Of a stretch of 64,000 nt of DNA, positions 30,235 through 42,730 are shown piece by piece. The notes under the pieces are model-generated. The model worked only from the letters and a program-made list of their open reading frames with translations. It made no database searches and had not been told where the DNA came from. The stretch is from the NCBI RefSeq assembly GCF_051020765.1, contig NC_134944.1:7626001-7690000 (forward strand), written 5' to 3'. The translations under genes were made by a program, and so were the position numbers. Position 1 is the stretch's first letter, and each line of letters opens with the position of its first letter. This DNA is from Lasioglossum baleicum (Eukaryota; Arthropoda; Insecta; Hymenoptera; Halictidae).

Positions 30235-30990
30235 ATTCATCCGAGATATTATTCCTTTTGAGTCCCTCTCCATAGGCGAAAGAATTTAGGGGTTGTACCA
30301 GATTTGCTTCCTTTCAGAATTTTTCATAACCGAACGGCTCGGCATAAATTATTTAAATTTTTCCTACACGTAGACAAACCTTTGAAGAAGATATACGAAA
30401 ATTTTTTCAGCTTCAACAATTCATTTTTCGTGAACATATACCAATTTTAATGGGGACCTTCTCATTCGGTGAAGGAATTAAGTAGTTTTTCCAGATTTGC
30501 TCCCTTCCAGAATTTTTCATGACTGAACGGCTCGGCAGAAATTATTGAAAATTTTCCTACATTTAGACAGACCTTCCAAGAATATGTAGAAAAATTTTCG
30601 GCTTAAACAATTCATTTTTCGTGAACATACAACAATTTTAAGGGGGTCTCTCTCCTTGAGTGAAGGAATTTAGACGTTGTACCAGACTTGCGCACTTTCA
30701 GAATTTTTCATGACTGAACGGCTCGGCATAAATTATTGAAAATTTTCCTACATTTAGACATTCCTTTGAAGAACGTATACAAAAATTTTCAGCTTAAAAA
30801 ATCCATTTTTCGTGAACTTATAACAACTTTAATGGAGGTCTTTCGGTAAAAAAATGTAGGGGTTGGTCAAGATTTATTTCTTTGAGAAATATTTAACAAC
30901 CAAACGGCTCCATATAAAATCGCAATACTTACAGTAAATTTAGACAATACTTTGAAGTACGCGTAGACAAATTTTCGAGTCCCTGAACTC
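30235..30990 (+). repeat. 186-bp family S array, about 4 monomers
   Basis: Monomers with AACGGCTCGGCATAAATTAT, CATTTAGACAGACCTT, AAAATTTTCAGCTT and ATTCATTTTTCGTGAACATA. The TCGTGAACATA version is shared by neighbouring monomers and differs from the GTTAAGATATAA version in other arrays, so arrays are locally homogenised. Confidence 0.9.
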
Positions 30991-31328
30991 TTGCTGAGAT
31001 TTTTCATTTCCGTTTAATACAAAGCAAGACCGTGATCGGCGCCACCCCCTCGCACCCCGAATCATCAATTACACGCATCAATTAGTTCCATCAGGGTCGT
31101 CTTCGCGGTGTCTGCGATTGTTCTCCGCCGTGGACAATACACAGACCAGAACACAATAACTCGGATCGATTCGATTGCGTCCTTCACCCCACTCTCGCGT
31201 ACTTCCCCCGACCCCTTTTCAACACTGTGACCGCCGAGTATAGTTATTGCGTTTCGTCGGCGACGCAACAACTATGTTGCTGATCTAATCCTTTCGCTTC
31301 GATCCCCTTCGTTTGCCCAAGGTTCCCA
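30991..31328. other. No gene recognised
   Basis: Short single-copy stretch, CpG-containing. No coding signal. Confidence 0.5.
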
Positions 31329-31329
31329 C

Positions 31330-31658
31330 ACTTACAAGGGAAGAATTACTCCAAGTTTCCGACTTCGATTTTGATAATTTCTTGTGAGACGATGGTATAT
31401 GGATCCCTGATGATGTCTGAAAAATATTAGGTGTAGTTACCCAATAGTTTCAAAGATATAACCAATTAAAGTTGAAGCTTGTTGAGTAGTTTTCGAAGTT
31501 CCGTTAGCCGTGAAAGTTCAATTGTTTATATCTTTAAAACTATTGAGTAACTACGCCTAATATTTTGCAGACATCATTAGGGATCTATACACCATCGTCT
31601 CACAAAAGATTATCAAAATCGAAGTCGGACACTTGGCGGTCCCTCCCTTGTTAGGGGT
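31330..31658. mobile_element. Foldback MITE
   Basis: Arms of about 110-140 bp: TTCCGACTTCGATTTTGATA, GAGACGATGGT, GATCCCTGATGATGTCTG and AGGTGTAGTTACCCAATAGT on the left. These pair with ACTATTGAGTAACTACGCCT, CAGACATCATTAGGGATC, ACCATCGTCTC and TATCAAAATCGAAGTCGGA on the right. The loop is about 50 bp. Confidence 0.85.
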
Positions 31659-32819
31659 GCGTTTCTACTCTCATCTCCATAATTCGAAAAATTTTGGGGA
31701 AACACTGCTCCGAATTTCTCATTTATAGTTATAGGTTAATATTTTCGATTATTTCATTTTTTAAACGTTAGACCTCACCCTTAATAAATGTATTTATTTT
31801 TGAAATTGACTCGATAAAATTTTCAATAGTAAGAAAGTTAATGGAATTTAAAAATGTCAGTATTTTTGATCTGTTGAAAGAAAAATCTTTCCACGTGGTT
31901 GTCAGTTCTCCAAATTGGAGTAAAAATTTTTATTCTGCATGCAGATGAGAAAATTCGATTTTTCGGTGACAGAGTCGAAGGTTCCAGGAGCGATTAGGCT
32001 TCGTCTCCAGGAAAGTCGACGGCTACTCTTTCTTGGCCGGGTTCTTTCCGTTCGTTTCGCTTGTACCACCGGCTGCTGCATCCGCCGCGCTCATAACTCA
32101 TCCCTCGCCCACCCCCGTAGTCCTTTCTTCGGCAGTTCCGTTGCAGATCCACGTTCTTTCTACGTAATTTCTCTTCCCGTCGTTCTTTCTTCTTTTTCCT
32201 TCTCGGGGAAGACACGCGTGCCTCGGATCTCAGCGAAGATTCTCTTCTATCACGTCCGCTAATCACTACATCGATCATTACCCTAATCACCGGAATACTT
32301 GAGAGCTTAATGCATTAATCGCATCCGGTATCGTCGAAGCGTTTGGAAACGTTGATAGGCTGATTCTTGTTCAATTATTTAACAATGTTCCACCCGTTTG
32401 ATCGTCTTGATACTTTTGTGCATGATAGTCACGTGATCGAAGATTATTCCCGATTTTTTTCAAGATCACTCGAAGGGTTGATTGCGAGAACCACAGAAAA
32501 ATAAATTTTTCAACCCTTGAAATACGACGAATAGGATAAGAATGAAAAATGTATAGTTCATAATTCGTAGTGATAATCAATTGTCTTGCACCTAGTAGAT
32601 TCCAACAAAATGCATTAAATAGACTCAACAATTAATTTTTAATTGTTGAGTCAATTTCAAAGGATGCAAGCAATGAATATAAATGGTACTTACTAATTTT
32701 TTTCTGTTGTAGAGAACGTGTAAATTAAATGTGACCAAAGTATCCTATATTTTCTAAATATTAATTATTCTTATATTTTATAATTTTTTTAAATTTAAGG
32801 GGGATAATCATTTTCCAAT
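31659..32819. other. No gene recognised; one short hairpin
   Basis: Single-copy DNA, AT-rich except for a GC-richer patch at 31975-32270 with frames open on both strands (107 codons plus, 98 minus) and no domain. ACTCAACAATTAA..TTAATTGTTGAGT-type hairpin (12-base stem) at 32622-32652. Confidence 0.5.
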
Positions 32820-33715
32820 TTCGCTGCTAGAGCTGTCCATAATCATCTCAGAATTTCTCAATCTCTTTTGTAAAATTCATTCAAGAAGCATATGTATTAT
32901 ATATATATTTGATTTTGCGTTGAAATATTATCGTATAATAGCTGCATCTAATGAAATTGAAACAGTAAAATCAAGTTGGCAGCTTGCATTCTTTAATTAC
33001 CATTTTGTCGAATAATCGTCCCACGATTTCTCAATCTCTTTTTTCCAAAATTCATTCAAGCAGCCTATGTATTATATACATTTAATTTTGCATTCAAATA
33101 TTATATCGTATAATAGCCACATCTAATCAAACTGAAACAGTAAAATCAAGTTGGAAGCTTGCATTCTTTAATTACCATTTTGTCGAATAAACGTCCCACA
33201 AAATTTCTCAATCTCTTTTTTCCAAAATTCATTCAAGCAGCCTATGTATTATATATATATTTAATTTTGCGTTCAAATATTATCGTATAATAGCCACATC
33301 TAATCAAATTGAAACAGTAAAATCAAGTTGGAAGCTTGCATTCTTTAATTACCATTTTGTCGAATAAACGTCCCACAAAATTTCTCAATCTCTTTTTTCC
33401 AAAATTCATTCAAGCAGCCTATGTATTATATATATTTAATTTTGCGTTCAAATATTATATCGTATAATAGCCACATCTAATCAAATTGAAACAGTAAAAT
33501 CAAGTTGGAAGCTTGCATTCTTGAATTACCATTTTGTCGAATAAACGTCCCACAAAATTTCTCAATCTCTTTTTTCCAAAATTCATTCAAGCAGCCTATG
33601 TATTATATATATATTTAATTTTGCGTTCAAATATTATCGTATAATAGCCACATCTAATCAAATTGAAACAGTAAAATCAAGTTGGAAGCTTGCATTCTTT
33701 AATTACTTTAATTAT
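32820..33715. repeat. Tandem array, 177-bp family H
   Basis: Five monomers. The position after TCATTCAAG occurs at 32886, 33061, 33238, 33415 and 33592 (spacing 175, 177, 177, 177). Each has AATTTCTCAATCTCTTTTTT, GCCTATGTATTATATA, AAATTGAAACAGTAAAATCA, TTGGAAGCTTGCATTCTTTA and ACCATTTTGTCGAATAAACG. Monomers are nearly identical apart from TA-dinucleotide length and a few bases. Confidence 0.95.
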
Positions 33716-34599
33716 AAAATTCACTGTGTCCGTTATAATAAAATCATATCTGAAAGATGCTGCCGCTGCAACGCGACCTGCGAAGTCTTAAAAATACAGT
33801 TTAGTAACAGGATCGTACAAACAAGTATGCTCGAGACATTGAGAATACTGTATAGTATAAATAGTTTATGCGACCTGGTTTCCGAGCGATGAAAGGCATT
33901 TTTCAATTGTTACGGGGAAGATGGGTCCCGGCGGGAACCGAAATTTTTATTCCCTCGGATAATTTTACGATCCGCCGCTTTATGGTCGCTGTAGCTCTCT
34001 CTCCGGGAGTCTGGCAGCCGTTTTTCTGATCGAGACGAACGGAGAAGACAATGAAAAGACAGACACGGAGTGGTAAAACTGTCGACGAGACGCAGCTCCG
34101 CGGGGATCGCCCGAGCAATTTTAATGGCGTCTCTCAGCTCGCGACCCCGTTCTCTTGATCCTTGGAAAGGAGATTGTTCGTCGTCGGATTCATTTATTAA
34201 TTTCTGCCCAGCTATCGTTGCACCGTTTAAATCTCCCGACAAGATTCTCTACTCGTTAGAGTTTGCGGACGATTTCCGATGATGCTCTTCTTCTTCTTCT
34301 TCTTCTTCGATTTCATCGATTCCCATCGGGGGTGTTAACTTAATGCACTTCCTAGAAAATTGTTCGGCCACCGCACGCCGCTTGAATTATTCAGAATATT
34401 CCCGCGGGATCAACGGGAACCGAAACTTTAGATGCAACTCTCGTCGAACATTAATTGAGTCGCCGCGACCTGCAACACGGACCGTTCGATCTTTCCTGCT
34501 TAACGAGAAATTATCTTTCGCTTCGACAGGAAAACTTCGGTTTTATGCTTGTCCCTGCGTTATGCTCTTCTGGGAGCGGACGGTCGGTGATTAGAAATG
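33716..34599. other. No gene recognised
   Basis: CpG-containing single-copy DNA with a (TTC)n run at 34287-34309. Overlapping frames of 70-110 codons on both strands have no domains. Confidence 0.55.
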
Positions 34600-35215
34600 T
34601 TAGGGTTTACGTGGGATTTACACAGCACTTTGAAGAATATATACAAAAATTTTCAGCTGAAACAATTCATTTTTTGAGTAATTATAACAATTTTATTGGA
34701 GGCGTCTTTTGCGGTACATTTAGGGGTTGTTCTAGACCTGCTCTCTTTCCGAATTTTTAAAAACTGAACGGCTCGGTATACATTTCTGAAAATTTTCCTA
34801 CGTTTAGAAAGGCCCTTGAAGAACATACACAAAAATTTTCAGCTTAAACAATTCATTTTTGGTGTACATATAATAATTTTAATGGGGGCCCTTTTCTTCA
34901 GTGAAAGAATTTAGGGGTTGTTCCAAGCGTGCTCTCCTGCAGAATTTTTAATAACTGAACGGCTCGGTATAAATTTCTGTAAATTTTCCTACACTTGCAC
35001 AGCACTTTGAAGAATATGCTCCAAAATTTTCAACTTAAACAATTCATTTTTCGATTAGTTATAACAATTTTATTGAAGGCCTCTCTTGTAGTACATTTAG
35101 GTCTTGTGCTGGACTTGCCCCGTTTAGGAATTTTTCAAAACTGAACGGCTTGTGTTAAATTGATAAAAATTTTTCCACGTTTAGACAGTACTTCGAAGAA
35201 AGACAAAACATTTGC
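34600..35215 (+). repeat. 186-bp family S array, 3-4 monomers
   Basis: Monomers with AACGGCTCGGTATA, CACAGCACTTTGAAGAATAT, AAAATTTTCAGC and TTATTGGAGGCGTC or TTATTGAAGGCCTC. The last monomer carries the AACGGCTTGTG version. Confidence 0.9.
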
Positions 35216-35989
35216 AAAGACTATTTAAACCTTTTGTAGTCGCAGGTATATCCGCGGGAAAATCGCAGACATTTTATTCGACTTGGAGTGTTTCTATTGT
35301 GTACGGTTTCGAGGATTTCGTGCATACGAAATCGTGGCGCGTTTGTTTAAGCCATGCACAAGTCAGCAATCCTAGAGCTCTGTGATTCCCTCTCGTCTCT
35401 GGCAGACGTTCGACTGGTATTCCATTTCGGCTGGAAACAGATCCTCTAATGGAATCGCGGCTATGTAGAGGCAACCAGTGTTCCCGTCAGCTTGAACAGC
35501 CACGGAGTTGTTAATTATCCTATTAGACGGTAACGAGACAAAGTCGACCCCGCGGTTAATACAGCACGCGCGGCTCCCGGCCGTGTTAACAACGCCTCGG
35601 AGCTGGTAACGCGTCCCGATGAAATTACACACGGTTTTGGCAGTCGTGGGAAATAGCAGTATCGGTTGTCGAAACTCCTGACGAAGGAGATTGTCCGCCA
35701 TTGTGTTCTCCGACTTGGACTTCCGCAGCGAAATTCGACCGGTTCAGATCTGGCTAAAAATCCTTGAAATGTTTGCCGAAACATTTTTAAATATGTTGAT
35801 CAAGGCTGCATGGTTAAATTTCCAGAAAAGAGTCTGAAGAATTTTATAATAGTAATTATTTTACTGTGCAGAAGTGAAAGCATAAGTACATCGGAGGACT
35901 TTAAAATAATATAGCAGAGTTCAGCCAATAATCCGAAAGATAGTGTTGGCTCCAGCTTGGAGAACGTGGACTCTGGAATCGTGTAAAGG
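35216..35989. other. No gene recognised
   Basis: Single-copy CpG-containing DNA to 35760, AT-rich after. Three minus-strand frames (66-109 codons) overlap; no domains. Confidence 0.5.
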
Positions 35990-36790
35990 AAAATTGGCTC
36001 CGTAACAAATTGTAACACTCGCGGTACACTTAGCTGGTACTTCGAAGAGCCCATACAAAAATTTTCAGCTCTATCCACTTACTTTTTAATAAGATACAAC
36101 AATTTATTTAAAAATGTTAATAACTAAACGACGCGGTGTAAGTTAATGGAACTTTTCCTACGTTTGGATGGTATTTTAAAGAAGGGATAAAAAAATTTTC
36201 ATCTCGAACGGTCCATTTTTTATTGAAATATAACAATTCTTTCGAGGGGCCCCGTCTTGTCAAACTCTAAAGGGTTGTACTCGTCGTACTGCCTAGAAAA
36301 ATTGTTAATAACTAAACGACGTGTTGTAAGTTAATGGAACTTTTCCTACGTTTGGATGATATTTTGAAGAAGGGATAAAAAAATTTTCATCTCGAACGGT
36401 CCATTTTTTTTATTGAAATATAACAATTCTTTCGAGGGGCCCTCTGTCTTGTAAAACTCTAAGGGGTCGTACTCGCCGTACTGCCCAGAAAAATTGTTAA
36501 TAACTAAACGACGTGGTGTAAGTTTGTGAAACTGTTCCTACCTTTAGATGGTACTTTGAAGAAGATATACAAAAATTTTCATCTCAAACGGTCCATTTTT
36601 AATTGAAATATAACAATTCTTTCGAGGGGCCCCCTGTCTTGTCAAACTCTAAGGGGTTGTACAAAACTTGCTGTTCAAAAAAATTGTTAATAATTAAACG
36701 ACCTGGTGGAAATTTCTGATACTTTTCCTACATTTATTCGACACTTGGAACAACGTATAGAAAAATGTTTATTTCAAATTCGAGTTCCTT
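35990..36790 (+). repeat. 186-bp family S array, about 4 monomers, subtype with AACGACGTGGTGTAAG
   Basis: Monomers share AATTGTTAATAACTAAACGA, TTTTCCTACGTTTGGATG, ATCTCGAACGGTCCATTTTT and TATAACAATTCTTTCGAGGG. This subtype also appears at 45890-46715, so the two arrays are related more closely to each other than to the rest. Confidence 0.9.
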
Positions 36791-37404
36791 AGCAATCAGT
36801 TTAGAGAACATAGACTCCAGAAACGTATAAAAGAAAATTGAAAATTGGAATTATGAGAGGTGTGCACAGGACTATCGATCAAATTTCGAAGGGGAAACGA
36901 TCGCAGGTAGGGTCGGGAAATCGGCGAATTGACACAGCAGAGTATCATTAGGCAACCAGGAACGATTCGGATCGCGAGCAAGGGAGGAACAGTTACACGA
37001 TTGCCGAACAAGCTCTAATTCATCGTGGATGGTCCACGGATACCTGTTCCACACCCCGAAGGCACCATTAAGGGGCTGCCTATCTACCAGCTCGCTTCCG
37101 GGCTCGGCGTTATTGCGACGAGTTCGAGATACCCGTGAGGAGGAGGAAATTATTTCGCGAGCAAAGTAATGGCGGGTGTCCTTCCGCGACGCCATCGGCC
37201 CTCCAATTAGAGACACCCTCCGAAGGACGTCTTTCCTCCGCCCCTGCTCCCCGAACCAGCCAACTTTTCCTTTGTCGCGTTTCTAGACCATGTTCCAAGT
37301 GGTGTTAATCCTTTCAGCACGAACATCGGAGACAGCGTCCGATTTCTGAAGAGCTCCGAACAGATCTGTTCTAAAGAAATTATTGTATCTTAATGAAAAG
37401 CGGA
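36791..37404. other. No gene recognised
   Basis: GC-richer single-copy DNA. A 114-codon minus frame (36872-37216) overlaps others; no domain. Confidence 0.5.
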
Positions 37405-37875
37405 ACTTGCCGGCTGAAAATTTTCGTGTATTTTCATCAAACGTCTGTCTGAACGTAGGAATATTTACAAAAATTTATACCGAGCTGTTCATTTACGAAA
37501 AATTTTGAAAAAAAGTAGATCTAAAACAACCCCTCTTAAATGTACTGCAAAAGAGACCTTCAATAAAATTGTTCCAACTAATCAAAAAATGAATTGTTTA
37601 AGCTGAAAATTTGTGTGTATGTTCTTCAAAGGTCTGTCTGAACGTAACAAAATTTTCAAAAATGTATACCAAGCTGTTCAGTTTTTAAAAATTCTGAGAT
37701 GATCAAGTCCAGCACAACCCCTAAATGTCCTGCAAGAGAGGCCTTCGATAAAATTGTTACACCTTACCAAAAAATGAATCGTCCAAGCTGAAAATTTTTG
37801 TGAATGTTCTTCAGAGTACTGTCTAAACGTAGGAGAATTTTCCCAATTTTATACCGAGCCGTTCAGGTATAAAAA
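37405..37875 (-). repeat. 186-bp family S array, inverted, about 2.5 monomers
   Basis: Same family read on the other strand: AAGCTGAAAATTTTTGTGTA-like, GTTCTTCAAAGGTCTGTCTG, AAATTTATACCGAGC and TAGCACAACCCCTAAATG. One of only two arrays in this orientation. Confidence 0.9.
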
Positions 37876-38569
37876 ATTGCATAATTGAAGAAATCTCGTG
37901 AAACGTGAAATCGAAAGAGGTCGGAGGTGGTGCTTCATTTTGCGAAGAAGGGTGGAGCCGGTGGTCGAGCTGCAATTTCCCTGGCGGATAGGGGGGGTCG
38001 GATTGCAACTCGGCTCGTCACAACAATGAAAGATTGTGGTTGCGCAAGGGGAAGACGCCTGCCAGGACCGAGTTCCGTCGGAATCATCGTCGTATCCGGG
38101 AACAAGACAGCATTGTTGCTGTGTCGAAACGGAGGACAGCCGGGCCAAGACGAATGGCCACCGCGAGAAATGATGAGAGTAGAGTCGCACCCGTGCTCCC
38201 TGCCATCGGCGAATTAAATGAAACGAGATAAATGGATTACGGCAGTGGCAACGTTGGCGGTTTGAGACTTTTCCACGTTGTCGCGTTCCGAGGGACCTCT
38301 GCCATTTACGGCCGCGCGTTGCTGTTACGAAAAAGCCTGGCAGACGCATTAAAACACGCGTTAAATTTCTGGGAAGCCTCGAGACAATAGGATGGGCCAA
38401 GACACCGGCGAGAAATACGGTATTCGGCTCTCTGTTGATTCCGACGCTCTACCCAGCCACAATTTATGGCCGCTCGTCTAAATACGCCGTTCCGAAATCA
38501 TCGTGATCGCACTGTCGCACCTAATTCCTCTCGATCACCCTCTCCGGATCGTTTGGGACTCCTACGTCG
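37876..38569. other. No gene recognised
   Basis: GC-rich single-copy DNA. A 183-codon minus frame (37849-38400) begins in repeat sequence and has no domain; shorter plus frames overlap it. Confidence 0.5.
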
Positions 38570-38905
38570 TCTTTCGGAATTTTTAATAGCTAAATGGCTC
38601 GGTATAAATTTCTGGAAATTTTCCTATATTTAGACAGTACTTTGAGGAACATACACAAAAATTTTCAGCTCGAACAATTCATTTTCTGATTAGATATAAC
38701 AACTTTGGGAAGGCCACTTGGTAAAAGAAAACAGCGCTAGCCGTGCTGCCCTGAGGAATTTTTTAATACTAAACCGCTCGGTGAAAATTTCTAAAATGTT
38801 TGCGCACATATACACAGTACTTTGAAGAACGCATACAAAAATTTTCAGCTCGAAAGAGTCACTTTTCAGTAAGATACATACAAAAATTTCTTCGGGGGCT
38901 CTGCT
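38570..38905 (+). repeat. 186-bp family S array, about 2 monomers
   Basis: Contains AAATGGCTCGGTATAAATTT, CCTATATTTAGACAGTACTT and AAAATTTTCAGCTCGAACAA. The second monomer has the AAACCGCTCGGTGAAAATTT version. Confidence 0.88.
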
Positions 38906-39187
38906 GTTTTTGTAGGCGTGGTCAGCGGGGGTGGGCGTGGTCTCATTGCTCCCGTCAGAGCCAAAACAATATTCTACAGGTTAATCTCACTCTGAGCATA
39001 CTCTCCAGCATCAAAACCCACTTATAGTCGTTCCATCTTTCTCGTGACCAGGAAAATGGGGTGGAAACCACCCCTAACTTCAAAACTGCATTCCTCCTCC
39101 AAAAATCAAGCTATTCGAACCAATCCAAATGCAAAAGAGAGCTTCATGTCCCCTCTATCTTTCACATATTTCCTCAACATTTTAATA
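38906..39187. other. No feature recognised
   Basis: Short single-copy stretch; nothing recognised. Confidence 0.5.
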
Positions 39188-39387
39188 TACAGCAGGACCT
39201 CGATTAACCGGCTTGATAGGGAGACAAACAGCCCGGATAAATTAACGAGGGAAATAATTGAAATGTACATTATATTCCAAAATTAATTTTTCATTTTTGA
39301 AAATTTATTTCTCTTCATAACATAATTATATTTAAACGCATTTTTATTTATAATAATCGGGATCCGGTTAATCGAGGTCCTACTGTA
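39188..39387. mobile_element. pogo/Tigger-like MITE
   Basis: It is bounded by TA and begins CAGCAGGACCTCGATTAACC; the right end GGTTAATCGAGGTCCTACTG is its complement. It contains GGGAGACAAACAGCCCGGAT and ATATTCCAAAATTAATTTTT. It is about 200 bp with no transposase. A deleted relative lies at 6941-7055. Confidence 0.85.
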
Positions 39388-40117
39388 CTTGTCAAGCCTA
39401 GAAAAAGTAGTTGAGCTGATTTCCGAAGAACTCTGTGCGAGACTTTCAAGTTTCCCGGTGAGTCCGGGCGTCGTGTTGCATCGATTCGAAAATTTCCATC
39501 AGGATTTCGCGGAGGACAAGGTCGCAGGACACGGCGGGGCCACGTGACCTAACTCAGCCTCGAGTCACGAACCGAGAAACCTAACCCAGACCCTCCACCG
39601 TCCGAGATCGTATCTGCCCGTTTCGTCCGATCGCTTAATCGTTCGCGTTTTAATTGCTCCACGGAAAAAACGAGAATTTGCGTGGGCTTCGCGGCGCTCG
39701 GATTAGATGTTATCACCATCGGCCAGGATCGTTCCAGATAATCGGACAGAACCGGCGCCGATCGCACGGAAACGTTAAACACCCGACAGATCGGGATCGG
39801 ATTAACGGGCTGGATCGTGCACGCCTTCTCGCTAGCCGCCATTTTATTCCGCTCGTAGATTAAATTCTTAACGCCGGAATAACCGGGCACGCCGAAACGA
39901 GTCCTCGTTTCGCGTCTTTTATTTTACGGCTGCGGGAATTGCGCAGTCGCCTTTGCGGAATGTTATTAACTATCTCGCGAGCGACGTTGCACCGCGGATC
40001 TTTATATGCAAAGTCATGATTTTCCGAATAATAAGAATTTTTATCTTGCAACGTAACGGGCCGAGTACAATGTAAATATTCCGTTTCCGGATACGCGAAA
40101 ATCGTAATAATTATAAT
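39388..40117. other. No gene recognised
   Basis: GC-rich single-copy DNA. A 113-codon minus frame (39549-39890) without domain. Confidence 0.5.
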
Positions 40118-40122
40118 CACTA

Positions 40123-41056
40123 GACTGTGGATTTTTATGCATTCTGGGTTCTGAATATTTTTTAAAAGTATTCAGAATATGTTCCACGAATATTACCATT
40201 GAAAATGAAACTCTCATTTTGTTGACCATCGCCTACGAAAATTGAAACTTTTCAAAAACTAATGAAAATGTTCGATACATTTCAGCACGATTTTTATTTC
40301 TTCAACAACATTGTTACATCTGAAAATTTTTATTTATGTTCTTCAAAGTACTGTCTAAATACAGGAAAATTTTCAAAAATTTACACCGAGCCATTTAGTT
40401 ATTAAAAAATTCAATAGCAGGGCAAGTCTAGCACAACCCCTAAATAAAATAAATAAAACCCCTAAATAAAATTGTTATAACTAATCGACAAATGATTCGT
40501 TTAAGCTGAAAATTTTTGCATATGTTCTTCAAAGTACTGTCCAAACGTAGGAAAATTTACAAAAAATTATACCGAGCCGCTCAATTATAAAAATTCTGAA
40601 AGAGAGCAAGTCTGGAACAACTTCTAAATACTTTCACCGAAGGAGAGGGCCCTCGGTAGAATTGTTATAGCTTACAAAAAAATGAATTGTTTAAGCTGAA
40701 AATTTTTGTTTACGTTCTTCAAAGGTCTGTCTAAACGTAAGAAAATTTTCAAAAATTTACACCGTGCAGTTTAGTTTTCAAAAATTTCCATAACAGGGCA
40801 AGTCTAGCACAACCCCTAAATTTACCGCAAGTGAAGCCTTCAATAAAATTCTTATATCTAATCGAAAAACGAATTGTGTAAGCTGAAAATTTTTGTACAT
40901 GTTCTTCAAAGTACTGTGCAAACGTAGGAAAATTCTCAGAAATTTATACCGGGCCATTTCGTTATTAAAAATTGCGGAAAGAGACATAGTAAAGGAATTG
41001 AGTGCGACAGTGCTATCACAAAAATCGAAAATAGCATAAAAATCCGCAGTCTAATA
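40123..41056. mobile_element. Candidate element bounded by TAGACTGTGGATTTTTATGC termini
   Basis: The left boundary ACTAGACTGTGGATTTTTAT followed by GCATTC and the right boundary GCATAAAAATCCGCAGTCTA are inverted copies of the dispersed motif. The interior is mostly an inverted family S array (40260-40985). Whether the two boundaries ever moved together is unproven; AT-rich stretches next to each are not otherwise alike. Confidence 0.45.
40260..40985 (-). repeat. 186-bp family S array, inverted, about 4 monomers
   Basis: AAGCTGAAAATTTTTGCATA-type, TTCTTCAAAGTACTGTCTAA, AAATTTACACCGAGCCATTT and GCAAGTCTAGCACAACCCCT recur at about 180-bp spacing. Confidence 0.9.
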
Positions 41057-42730
41057 ATCTAGGGAGGATTACGCTGCCCGATGGAATATTATATTTTATC
41101 GTCGGGGCTTCGACGTTAGTGTTTCTTTACATCTTCATCAAACCGTTCCGCGTTCCCGAACGCAATCAAATCATTTACCGACCATAACCGGCGTCGTCGT
41201 TAAGTCCGTCAGACGGCGAGTTTCCGCGGCGCGTAAAAAAATGAAATTCCAAGTTCCAGGCGAGTGATGTTCGTCCTAAAAAAAATTCTTTTTTAATGCT
41301 CGAGCATCAAGGGAGAATAAAACTGAGCGATTTCGGCTTGATCCTCGTTGGATAAAATCGCGAGGCGCGCTCGATCGTCGGAGAAGCCGATTTTTATAGC
41401 GCTGCGAAGCCTTCCGTGTTTACGGTTCAATTTTCGCGGGCCAGGAATCTAGAAAATGGTCGTTCAGATGCTACAGGCGATTTTGCACGTTGTAACTATT
41501 TTTATTATCCGTCGGGATCTATAAAGCGACGAACCTCGATTTTACGGAGTCGCGGGTTTTATGGGGCTGCGTTAATTTTTATTCTGTGGTCCATTTTCTG
41601 CGTTGAAAATATTGTTTAAACAAATGACTTCTTCGGAATGTTTGTGGCTGAATTCCTCAGTCGAATACGCGTCATCTGAAAAAAATTTCGTTGTTCTACG
41701 TCTTCTGCTTGTCGAGATATCTCGGAAAAAGTCTTTCATCCCCCATTTCGAGGGATGATCTCATGTCTGAGACAAATCGCGTTGTAAATGAAGAAAAATA
41801 TTTTTCCACGTCGATTATCTTTTTTAACAGACTAGCTACAATTACACTTGCGTAATGTTAGAATTTATTTATTTATTTATAAACAAGGTGAGATAGAAAG
41901 ATGGCAAATATAATGATACATTGATTGTGGGAAGTAGGAATAACGTGAAAATTGATTTCATCCTTTAACGACTTTCTTACATTAAAAGCAACATTACAAC
42001 ATGTTTGAATTTTTAAAATCTTTTACTACTTCAAATTTCACCCAACCAATTTCTTCATAAATTCGTAAAGATCCGCAGTCTAACCGGGTTGACCGTTCGG
42101 ACAGAAGTGACAGGAAAAACAATGAATTCCATCAATTCATTTATTCATTGCTTATTGCTTTAAACCGTCAGGAATGAACCCAGAAGTTTAATAATTTACC
42201 AAATAATTATATTCCTTGGAAAATCAACCTAAACAGACGGAATTCTCGGTTTGTTTCTGGAGGCAACGCCCTTTCTCCAGCTTCTCGATCGAACAAATTA
42301 AGAAAAGCTGCGATTCCGTGCGAATCGGAAGATCCCGAGTTGAAATTTCCGGTTGTCCCGTTGGATCTCCGTGAAATCTCGCTGCGTCCTCGAGATTATC
42401 CCGGGAGATTTGAAATTTTCAATCTCGCCGACAATGGTTCGCCCGTGTTGGGTCCCGGCCCGCGAAAACCGCCGGGGAAAACGGTTTATCCGACTTTCTC
42501 GTCGAATATGTGGTTGGGGAGGGGGTAGTTCGCCGAAAAAGTCTCGGCCCCGACTGACTTTTTAATAAAACCTGGAAAATCTCGTTGGTCGCGCGCGCGA
42601 AAAGTTTTCCTCGTATCGATTCTGGCCGGCAGCCCTCTATCATCGAGATGCCTGCACGCTAGCGCAAAACCTACCCCTGTGATCGAATTCGAGAAAGGCC
42701 CTTTCGATTCTGCGAGATTTCTTTATGTAA
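41057..42730. other. No gene recognised
   Basis: CpG-containing DNA at 41080-41420 and 42230-42700, AT-rich between. The motif GTAAAGATCCGCAGTCTAAC is at 42067. Frames up to 74 codons; none convincing. Confidence 0.55.

Noticed and set aside
32820..33715. 177-bp array considered as a centromeric satellite
   Set aside because: Only five monomers, flanked by ordinary single-copy DNA and a conserved gene.
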